Source of the DNA: Prevotella sp.
Lineage (GTDB): Bacteria > Bacteroidota > Bacteroidia > Bacteroidales > Bacteroidaceae
Direction: 5' to 3'
Assembly (NCBI GenBank): GCA_017430675.1
Contig: JAFRMM010000207.1
Coordinates: 1-5,163 of the forward strand
Length of the DNA stretch: 5,163 nucleotides
Shown here in pieces: positions 1-5,163 of the stretch (the stretch's first letter is position 1; every line of letters begins with the position of its first letter). The notes under the pieces were generated by a model. That model was not told the DNA's origin and ran no database searches. It saw nothing but the letters and a program-made list of their open reading frames with translations. Both the position numbers and the translations under genes were made by a program.

Positions 1-521
1 CAGCCGCTGCCATCAATGGCGGTTACCTGAACTTCATGGGTAATGAGTTCGGACATCCTGAGTGGATTGACTTCCCGCGTGAGGGTAACGGCTGGTCGTA
101 TAAGTATGCCCGTCGTCAGTGGAATCTTGTGGACAACAAGGATCTCTGCTATCACTGGCTGGGTGACTTCGACCGTGAGATGCTGAAGACTATCAAGAGC
201 GTGCGTAACTTCCAGGATACGCCTGTGGTTGAGATCTGGCATGACGATGGCGATCAGGTGCTCTGCTTCATGAGAGGCGACCTCGTCTTCGTGTTCAACT
301 TCTCACCGACACGCAGTTATACCGATTACGGATTCCTCGTGCCGACAGGTTCATACGAGGTGGTGCTGAACACCGACTCGAAGGACTTCGGTGGCAACGG
401 CTTTGCCGATGACACCATGACACACCTGACCAACTATGATCCCCTCTATGTCAAGGATCATAAGGAGTGGTTGAAACTCTATATCCCGGCACGTTCTGCC
501 GTTGTATTGAAGAAAGTATAA
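1..521 (+). CDS. glgB: 1,4-alpha-glucan branching enzyme, C-terminal part (5' end outside window)
   Basis: The frame is open from the left edge (first complete codon at 3) to TAA at 519-521, giving 172 residues. This is the C-terminal end of a glycogen branching enzyme, which cuts alpha-1,4-glucan and rejoins it through alpha-1,6 links in the cytoplasm. The visible protein opens with AAAINGGYLNFMGNEFGHPEW followed by DFPREGN and YARRQWNL. This is the end of the GH13 barrel and matches the eukaryote-type GH13_8 branch (like human GBE1) rather than the E. coli type. The rest is the all-beta C-terminal domain (GDLVFVFNFSPTRSYTDY, FGGNGFADD, and the final LYIPARSAVVLKKV). The catalytic Asp and Glu lie upstream and cannot be checked. 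An ATG at 36 lies inside the conserved FMGNEFGHPEW motif and is not the start. The next gene begins one base after the stop, so the two are probably co-transcribed. Confidence 0.93.
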   Translation, partial: AAAINGGYLNFMGNEFGHPEWIDFPREGNGWSYKYARRQWNLVDNKDLCYHWLGDFDREMLKTIKSVRNFQDTPVVEIWHDDGDQVLCFMRGDLVFVFNFSPTRSYTDYGFLVPTGSYEVVLNTDSKDFGGNGFADDTMTHLTNYDPLYVKDHKEWLKLYIPARSAVVLKKV

Positions 522-522
522 T

Positions 523-1674
523 ATGAATAGTTCGAAACTTGATAAAGACAGTAGCACCATTACCATCCGTGTGATGTGTGCTATTGTTTTTGTGCTGTTC
601 GCCTGGGGTTGGCTTTATGACTTCCAGGCAGATGCCCTGGCCATGACGCAACATGTGTTGAGTGGTGGCCTGACCCATTATAACCGTATAGTAGGGGCTG
701 TTATCATCACGGTTGTGCTGATGATCCTGCAGATGATGGTCAACAAAACCTTTAAGTTGCATAAGCGCTTCCATGCGTTGACTTATGGGCCGTCGCTGCT
801 TGTGCTGGCGATGCTGACCGGTATCAGTCAGACCATCGATAAGGAGGAGTCATTTAGTTTTATACTATGGGTGGTTATCTTCCTGGCGGTAGTATGGCTC
901 GTATTGATCATCCTTGCCCGCATGTATGATAACATCGAGAAGGAATTCAGTTTTCCGCTGTTATCCCGTTCGATGTGGGTGAATCTGTTGATCATGGTGG
1001 TGATGATCGCCTGTGTGGCATGGATCGGTAATACCAATATCGTGTTCCAGTATCGTATGAAGATGGAAGGTGATCTGATGCAAGGCGACTATCAGAAGGC
1101 ATTGAAGGTAGGGAAGAAGTCGCTTGAGAGTGATGCTGACCTGCTGATGCTCCGTATGTATGCGCTGGCACGTTGCAATGAGATGGGCGAACATCTCTTT
1201 GAGTATCCGATCACAGGTAATAGTTCGGATATCTTGCCCACCAATGGTAAGACCAAGATGTTGCTTTGTACGACAGACAGCCTGTACAGATTCATGGGAG
1301 CCCGTCCGGCAGAGACGATGGAACCAGAACGTTACCTGGCGATGCTGCAACGTCGTGACTCCGTGAACAACAAGGCGATTGCTGACTATCTGCTATGCGG
1401 CTATCTGATAGACAAGAAACTCGACTGTTTTGCACAAACAGTGTCCGACTATTATATGCTGGATGCTCAGTTGCCGAAGCATTATCGTGAGGCTCTGACG
1501 CTCTATATGCACAGCCGTTCGAATCCGTCGGTACACTTCAAGGTACCAGTGACGGAAGAAGACTACGCCAACTATCAGGAGTTGAAACAGCAGTATCAAG
1601 ATCCGATGGAACGGAAGACCAGGGTCAGTGAGGAGTATCGCGGCACCTACTGGTATTACTTCGAGTATGAATAG
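523..1674 (+). CDS. Polytopic membrane protein with TPR-like C-terminal half (DUF6057-like), function unknown
   Basis: This is a 383-residue protein of unknown function. Hydrophobic stretches suggest five membrane helices at about residues 14-32, 55-72, 88-102, 112-132 and 150-169. The basic loop near 73-87 and the acidic loop near 103-111 fit an N-in topology, which puts the roughly 210-residue C-terminal half in the periplasm. Residues 182-223 read like a TPR helix pair (GDYQKALKVGKKSL, then LLMLRMYALARCNEMGE). The end has an unusual aromatic cluster (GTYWYYFEY). From memory, the pattern of YALARCNEMGEHLFEYP, DYLLCGYLIDKKLDCF, HYREALTLY and a final TYWYYF resembles the Bacteroidetes DUF6057 family, which I recall as usually longer; this was not searched. 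The ATG at 523 follows the branching enzyme stop by one base, with a purine-rich stretch (gaagaaag, 509-516) as a possible weak ribosome site. This close coupling suggests one glycogen-linked transcript, but says nothing certain about its role. Confidence 0.85.
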   Translation: MNSSKLDKDSSTITIRVMCAIVFVLFAWGWLYDFQADALAMTQHVLSGGLTHYNRIVGAVIITVVLMILQMMVNKTFKLHKRFHALTYGPSLLVLAMLTGISQTIDKEESFSFILWVVIFLAVVWLVLIILARMYDNIEKEFSFPLLSRSMWVNLLIMVVMIACVAWIGNTNIVFQYRMKMEGDLMQGDYQKALKVGKKSLESDADLLMLRMYALARCNEMGEHLFEYPITGNSSDILPTNGKTKMLLCTTDSLYRFMGARPAETMEPERYLAMLQRRDSVNNKAIADYLLCGYLIDKKLDCFAQTVSDYYMLDAQLPKHYREALTLYMHSRSNPSVHFKVPVTEEDYANYQELKQQYQDPMERKTRVSEEYRGTYWYYFEYE

Positions 1675-1714
1675 AAAAAGTAAAGCTCTCCGTTGATTGG
1701 AGAGCTTTCTTTTT
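1675..1714. terminator. Bidirectional intrinsic terminator between converging operons
   Basis: A perfect 10-bp stem, AAAGCTCTCC (1682-1691) and GGAGAGCTTT (1699-1708), closes a 7-nt loop. Read on the plus strand it is followed by CTTTTT (1709-1714). Read on the minus strand the stem is followed by ACTTTTT. The flanking AAAAAG (1675-1680) and CTTTTT (1709-1714) can pair with each other, leaving only T1681 bulged, so the helix can extend to 16 bp. It begins one base after the stop of the membrane protein gene and ends four bases before the stop of the minus-strand synthetase gene. It therefore serves both operons and blocks read-through into antisense. Confidence 0.93.
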
Positions 1715-1718
1715 GCGG

Positions 1719-3380
1719 TTATTGATAGAGGTATCGTTTGATGGACTTCTTGGGGGTCTTCTCAAATTCTTCCTCAAGGATCTCTATCTCAGTGATCTTC
1801 TCGTAGGCAGGAATCATCTCGTTCAGTCCGTTTCGGTTCTGTTCCATGATGTTCTTCAGATCGTCCATAGAGAAGCCCATATTCTTCGCTTCGTCCATAT
1901 CCGGGTGAACGAGGGCCACCAGTTTGGTGTCACGCTGTACAACGATACTTTCCATCACCATCGTCATAGAGTTCAACTTATCCTCAATCTCCTCAGGATA
2001 GATGTTCTGACCGTTAGGACCGAGGAGCATGTTCTTGGAGCGTCCATTGATATAGACGTTACCATCCTCATCCATCGTACCGAGGTCGCCGGTGTGATAC
2101 CAACCGTTCTGGTCGATAGTTTCTGCCGTGGCTTCTGGATTCTTGTAGTAGCCGAGCATTACATTTGGACCCTTGGTGAGAATCTCACCGGGGATGCGAC
2201 GGGGATCGGGAGAGTCGATCTCCACCTTCTGGTGCAGGGCGGCACGTCCGCAAGAGCCTGGAGCAAAGGTGTGCCAGTCTCTGTAACAGATGATTGGTGC
2301 ACATTCCGTTGCGCCGTAACCGACAGTGTAGGGGAAGTCGATACGCTTCAGGAACTGCTCCACTTCCTGGTTCAGGGCAGCACCACCGATGATCACCTCG
2401 TACATTCTTCCGCCGAATGCCTTCAGCACTTCCTGACAGATCATCTCACGCACCTTCTTGGAGATGACAGGCATCTGCAGTAACAGGCGCATGCGGTTGT
2501 TCTGGATCTTCGGGAATACCTTCTTACGCACGATCTTCTCAATGATCAGCGGTACGGCAATGACAATCACGGGCTTAACCTCCTGCAAAGCCTGGGCAAT
2601 GATTGCCGGCGACGGGATGCGGTTCAGGTAGAACACATGACAGCCATGGAGGAATTCGAAAAGGAACTCGAAGGCCATACCATACATGTGGGCCATCGGC
2701 AGCATCGAGATGACGGGATCGCCTGCCTTGATCTGCTTGCCAAGTACACTCACGGCAAAATCGTAGTTCGACCAGAGTGCACGATAGGGGAGCATCACGC
2801 CCTTTGAGAAGCCTGTGGTTCCGCTGGTGTAGTTGATGACAGCCAACTCTTCCGGACTCTCTTCTATGTAATAGTTCACATGCTCCTTGCGGAAGTACTT
2901 CGGGAACTTCTTACCATAGAGTTCGTTCAGGTGTTCACGGGCATAGGTCAGTTTGTCGGTACGACTGATCATCAGCGAGTAGTCGGGATTGTTGATGATA
3001 CCTTCCAGTGTGGGCATCGCCTGAGGATCGATGATCGTTGCCACATGATCGCCCACGAATAGTAGACGGGCCTCGGAATGGTTCACGATGTTGTGGATCT
3101 GCTCGGCGTTGAACTCATGCAGGATGGGCACGGCGATAGCACCATAGGTGAGGGTAGCAATGAATGCTACGGCCCATTGTGATGAATTGCGGCCACACAT
3201 GGCAATCTTGTCACCTTTCTGAATGCCGCTGTTTTCAAAAAGGATGTGCAGTTTTTCAATCTTTCTGGCAACATCATGGAACTGTAGCGTCTGTCCCTTG
3301 AAATCGGTCAACGCATCGCGGTCCCAGTTGTCAATGACACTCTTCTGAATGAGAGCGTTAAAGCTTGGTATTTGTTCCAT
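1719..3380 (-). CDS. AMP-forming long-chain acyl-CoA synthetase, paralog A (second gene of operon)
   Basis: This 553-residue cytoplasmic or membrane-associated enzyme of the ANL (acyl-adenylate-forming) superfamily is expected to activate a carboxylic acid, probably a fatty acid, with ATP and then CoA. Motifs in order: ATP-binding loop YTSGTTGFSKG (184-194), PMAHMYGMA (about 228-236), adenine-side motif GYGATEC (354-360), YHTGDLG with the ribose-binding Asp (428-434, D432), hinge and A8 region GRSKNMLLGPNGQN (446-459) then YPEEIE, and a C-terminal KTPKKSIKRYLYQ (541-553). The length and the GWYHTGDLG signature fit FadD/FAA1-type fatty acid ligases; the true substrate cannot be read from sequence. 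The start aligns with that of the upstream paralog (MEQIPSFNA against METFSSFNA). It lies 6 bp after that gene's stop, in the same frame, with no visible Shine-Dalgarno. In the C-terminal motif, Ser546 stands where the usual catalytic Lys would align. Confidence 0.92.
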   Translation of the reverse strand: MEQIPSFNALIQKSVIDNWDRDALTDFKGQTLQFHDVARKIEKLHILFENSGIQKGDKIAMCGRNSSQWAVAFIATLTYGAIAVPILHEFNAEQIHNIVNHSEARLLFVGDHVATIIDPQAMPTLEGIINNPDYSLMISRTDKLTYAREHLNELYGKKFPKYFRKEHVNYYIEESPEELAVINYTSGTTGFSKGVMLPYRALWSNYDFAVSVLGKQIKAGDPVISMLPMAHMYGMAFEFLFEFLHGCHVFYLNRIPSPAIIAQALQEVKPVIVIAVPLIIEKIVRKKVFPKIQNNRMRLLLQMPVISKKVREMICQEVLKAFGGRMYEVIIGGAALNQEVEQFLKRIDFPYTVGYGATECAPIICYRDWHTFAPGSCGRAALHQKVEIDSPDPRRIPGEILTKGPNVMLGYYKNPEATAETIDQNGWYHTGDLGTMDEDGNVYINGRSKNMLLGPNGQNIYPEEIEDKLNSMTMVMESIVVQRDTKLVALVHPDMDEAKNMGFSMDDLKNIMEQNRNGLNEMIPAYEKITEIEILEEEFEKTPKKSIKRYLYQ

Positions 3381-3386
3381 ACGTGA

Positions 3387-5045
3387 TTAGGAATTCTGAT
3401 ATAAGTAGCGTTTGATACTCTTCTTCGGGGTCTTGGCAAACTCCTCATCATGGAGTTCGATAGCAGAGATACGGCTATAGACTGGCAGTTGGTTGTTCAG
3501 TTCCTGACGGTTCTGTTCCATGATATGCTGCAGTTCATCTTCGCTGAACGACATCATATCATCTTTGTCAGGATGGACAAGTGCCACCAACTTATCGCCG
3601 CGTTGGATGACAATGCTCTCCGATACCATAGCCATTGTATTGAGTTTATCCTCAATCTCTTCGGGATAGACATTCTGTCCGTTAGCACCAAGCAGCATAT
3701 TCTTGATACGTCCACGGATAAAGATATGTCCGCTCTCAGACATGGTACCGAGATCGCCTGTATGATAATAGCCTTCCTCGTCGATGGCTTCGCGAGTGGC
3801 TTCTTCATTCTTGAAATAACCCAGCATCAGGTTGGTTCCCTTCGTGACGATCTCACCTGGGATGTTCTCTGGATCGCTCGATAGGATCTTGACCTCCATA
3901 CGATCTACAGGAACGCCACAACAACCAGGCTTGAAGATCTTCCAGTCACAGTAAGAGATCAACGGAGCACATTCCGTCGTACCGTAGCCGACGGTCAGCG
4001 GGAAGTTGATAGAGAGCAAGAACTCCTCGACTTCCTTGGATAAGGGGGCACCACCAACAATAATCTCATAGAAGTTACCGCCGAAAGCCTTATACACTTC
4101 GTTGTAGATACGCTCCTTCACCTTCTTGCTGACATAAGGCATCTGGAGCAACAAGTGCATAAGGTTGTTCTGGATCTTCGGGAATACCTTCTTACGGATG
4201 ATCTTCTCAATAATCAGCGGTACGGTGATGATGATGGCTGGTTTTACTGTAGCAAAAGCCTCGGCGATGATCGCCGGAGACGGCAGACGGGTGAGGAAGA
4301 ACAGATGACAGCCATTACAGAAACCGAACAGGAACTCAATGGCCATACCATACATGTGGGCCATCGGCAGGATGCTTAGCATATTATCACCGGCCTTCAC
4401 TTCCTTACCGAGACGGTTGATGATGAACTCCACATTTCCCCAAAGGGCACGATAGGGGAGCATCACACCTTTTGAGAAGCCTGTCGTGCCACTGGTGTAA
4501 TTGATCAGTGCCAGTTCCTCTGCTTCGTCTTTGTGATAGTTCACATGCTCTGCACGGAACGCTCTCGGGAATTTGCTGCAGAACAACATATTAAGATGTT
4601 CGCGCGCATACGAAACCTTTTCAGAACGGGAGATCATCAAAGAGAAGTCGGGCAGGTTGATGATAGCCTCCAGGGCTGGCATCTGCTCAGGATCGATGGT
4701 CTTCACGGCATAGTCGCCAATGAAGAGCAACTTCGACTCGGAGTGATTAACGATATTCTGGATCTGCTCGCCGTTAAACTCGTGTAGGATCGGAACAGCC
4801 ACAGCACCATACGTCAATGTGGCCAGATAGGCTACTGCCCAGTGGGCAGAGTTTCGACCGCAGATGGCTATCTTATCTCCTTTGATAACACCGCTGTTCT
4901 CAAAGAGGATATGTATTTTCTCAATCTTACGTGCTACATCGTGAAACTGGAGGGTGATGCCTTGGTAATCAGTCAGCGCATCCTGATCCCAGTTCTCTAT
5001 GATTGCCTTTTGGATATAAGCATTAAAACTGCTAAACGTTTCCAT
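3387..5045 (-). CDS. AMP-forming long-chain acyl-CoA synthetase, paralog B (first gene of operon)
   Basis: This 552-residue enzyme belongs to the same family as the gene that follows it and is about 68% identical to it by hand alignment. Motifs: YTSGTTGFSKG (183-193), PMAHMYGMA (about 227-235), GYGTTEC (353-359), YHTGDLG (427-433, ribose-binding D431), GRIKNMLLGANGQN (445-458) then YPEEIE, and KTPKKSIKRYLYQNS at the end. Expected reaction: acid + ATP + CoA to acyl-CoA + AMP + PPi. The frame stays open upstream to an ATG at 5096, but I chose the ATG at 5045. It aligns with the paralog's first Met, and the 17 extra residues would come from DNA holding the promoter and the expected transcription start. 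The paralogs differ most around residues 366-392 and after the PMAHMYGMA motif (for example I236, G241, C243 and N244 here against F, E, L and H), so they may prefer different acids. No Shine-Dalgarno is visible; the leader is AT-rich, as is common in Bacteroidetes. Confidence 0.92.
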   Translation of the reverse strand: METFSSFNAYIQKAIIENWDQDALTDYQGITLQFHDVARKIEKIHILFENSGVIKGDKIAICGRNSAHWAVAYLATLTYGAVAVPILHEFNGEQIQNIVNHSESKLLFIGDYAVKTIDPEQMPALEAIINLPDFSLMISRSEKVSYAREHLNMLFCSKFPRAFRAEHVNYHKDEAEELALINYTSGTTGFSKGVMLPYRALWGNVEFIINRLGKEVKAGDNMLSILPMAHMYGMAIEFLFGFCNGCHLFFLTRLPSPAIIAEAFATVKPAIIITVPLIIEKIIRKKVFPKIQNNLMHLLLQMPYVSKKVKERIYNEVYKAFGGNFYEIIVGGAPLSKEVEEFLLSINFPLTVGYGTTECAPLISYCDWKIFKPGCCGVPVDRMEVKILSSDPENIPGEIVTKGTNLMLGYFKNEEATREAIDEEGYYHTGDLGTMSESGHIFIRGRIKNMLLGANGQNVYPEEIEDKLNTMAMVSESIVIQRGDKLVALVHPDKDDMMSFSEDELQHIMEQNRQELNNQLPVYSRISAIELHDEEFAKTPKKSIKRYLYQNS

Positions 5046-5050
5046 TAAAT

Positions 5051-5075
5051 TGCACAAATTTGAAAATTTTGTGCA
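5051..5075. promoter_or_regulatory. Inverted repeat TGCACA-N13-TGTGCA, putative operator 1 (over transcription start)
   Basis: The arms TGCACAAA (5051-5058) and TTTGTGCA (5068-5075) are perfect 8-bp inverted repeats around a 9-bp AT-rich centre. The site spans the predicted transcription start and overlaps the last two bases of the -7 box. A protein bound here should block initiation. The transcript would begin inside the repeat and lack most of one arm, so this is more likely a DNA site than an RNA hairpin. The regulator is unknown. Part of the right arm (GTGCAAAGATA) also matches a common extended form of the Bacteroidetes -7 box, so that similarity alone is weak evidence. Confidence 0.55.
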
Positions 5076-5104
5076 AAGATACGTCATATTCTGCACAATT
5101 CAAA
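5074..5104 (-). promoter_or_regulatory. Bacteroidetes-type promoter of the acyl-CoA synthetase operon
   Basis: On the minus strand a -33 box TTTG (5104-5101), at the end of a T-tract, is followed after exactly 19 bp by a -7 box TATCTTTG (5081-5074). This fits the primary sigma consensus of Bacteroidetes (TTTG, 19-21 bp, TAnnTTTG) with no mismatch. Transcription should start near 5067-5071, giving a leader of about 22-26 nt before the ATG at 5045. The two TGCACA inverted repeats overlap both promoter boxes. No separate promoter is evident for the second synthetase gene, only 6 bp behind the first. Confidence 0.85.
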
Positions 5105-5116
5105 AAAAAATGTGCA
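5092..5116. promoter_or_regulatory. Inverted repeat TGCACA-N13-TGTGCA, putative operator 2 (over -33 box)
   Basis: TGCACA (5092-5097) and TGTGCA (5111-5116) are separated by 13 bp, exactly the geometry of operator 1. The two 25-bp sites share 18 bases by direct comparison. The -33 TTTG (5101-5104) and a run of nine A (5102-5110) lie in the spacer. The centres of the two sites are 41 bp apart, about four helical turns, so two dimers could sit on the same face and interact. The site lies upstream of the transcript and so cannot act as an RNA element of this operon. Confidence 0.55.
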
Positions 5117-5163
5117 ATATTTTATGCTTTAGAAGAAAAAAAGTCGTAATAGGGGAAAAATGG
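5117..5163. other. AT-rich upstream region, no supported gene
   Basis: This 47-bp stretch at the right edge is AT-rich with short A-tracts. An ATG at 5160-5162 preceded by AGGGG (5151-5155) could be the start of a divergent plus-strand gene, but only one codon is visible and I find no matching plus-strand promoter. If a divergent gene does start here, operator 2 would lie about 45 bp from it and could control both directions. Confidence 0.25.

Larger units (their letters stand above)
1719..5045 (-). repeat. Tandem gene duplication (two acyl-CoA synthetase paralogs, head to tail)
   Basis: The two synthetase genes align over their whole length with only small gaps: one residue near position 174, about two near 495-500, and two extra residues at the end of paralog B. 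DNA similarity is uneven. Perfect runs include 34 bp (2495-2528 and 4163-4196, encoding RKKVFPKIQNN) and 30 bp (2673-2702 and 4341-4370, encoding the PMAHMYGMA region). The same-strand arrangement with a 6-bp gap points to duplication in place followed by divergence. Confidence 0.88.

Noticed and set aside
351..774. Minus-strand open frames across the glgB/membrane gene junction
   Set aside because: They overlap two well-supported plus-strand genes, give low-complexity His- and Gln-rich translations, and have no promoter or neighbours on that strand.
1713..2483. 256-codon open frame on the plus strand antisense to paralog A
   Set aside because: It lies wholly inside a well-supported synthetase gene apart from its first six bases, starts within the terminator's T-tract, and its translation shows no recognisable domain. 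A similar shadow frame exists opposite paralog B (3450-3884), as expected from the codon usage of these genes.
1719..3380. MenE (o-succinylbenzoate-CoA ligase) or acetyl-CoA synthetase assignment
   Set aside because: MenE proteins are generally shorter and acetyl-CoA synthetases longer. The GWYHTGDLG and GQNIYPEEIE pattern and length near 550 fit long-chain fatty acid ligases better, though the substrate is unproven.
5051..5075. RNA leader hairpin or riboswitch in the synthetase 5' leader
   Set aside because: The predicted transcript starts inside the repeat and the leader is only about 25 nt, too short for a riboswitch.
5046..5096. 17-residue N-terminal extension of paralog B from the ATG at 5096
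   Set aside because: This DNA contains the -7 box, an inverted repeat and the predicted transcription start, and paralog A has no counterpart.
5160..5163. Start of a divergent plus-strand gene
   Set aside because: Only one codon lies in the window, and no plus-strand promoter is visible. It is mentioned only as a possibility in the right-edge entry.

Overview
The window looks like chromosomal DNA from a member of the Bacteroidetes, most likely Prevotella or a close relative. Four things suggest this: a eukaryote-type (GH13_8) glycogen branching enzyme, a membrane protein of a type I associate with this phylum, no Shine-Dalgarno sequence at either synthetase start, and a textbook Bacteroidetes promoter (TTTG, 19 bp, TATCTTTG) on the minus strand near the right end. 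The genus is inferred from sequence style, not from any search.

Layout: positions 1-521 (+) hold the C-terminal part of a 1,4-alpha-glucan branching enzyme whose start lies outside the window. One base after its stop, a second plus-strand gene (523-1674) encodes a 383-residue protein with five predicted membrane helices and a probably periplasmic, TPR-like C-terminal half; it is almost certainly co-transcribed with the branching enzyme. A strong, symmetrical hairpin (1675-1714) fills the gap to the converging operon and should end transcription from both sides. On the minus strand, 5045-3387 and then 3380-1719 encode two paralogous AMP-forming acyl-CoA synthetases of the long-chain fatty acid type. 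They are about 68% identical by hand count, lie 6 bp apart and share a reading frame. This is a tandem duplication expressed as one operon.

The operon promoter lies at 5074-5104. Around it are two inverted repeats with the same design, TGCACA-N13-TGTGCA (5051-5075 and 5092-5116), centred 41 bp apart. One covers the probable transcription start and touches the -7 box; the other covers the -33 box. This looks like a two-site operator for an unidentified regulator and is the most interesting signal in the window.

How the genes work together: the left operon concerns glycogen (branching of alpha-glucan) plus a membrane protein of unknown role. The right operon concerns activation of fatty or other carboxylic acids to CoA thioesters, with two isozymes that probably differ in substrate. 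Apart from the shared terminator, nothing visible links the two operons. I see no mobile element, CRISPR array, RNA gene or defence system. The window is mostly ordinary metabolism with an unusual promoter region.
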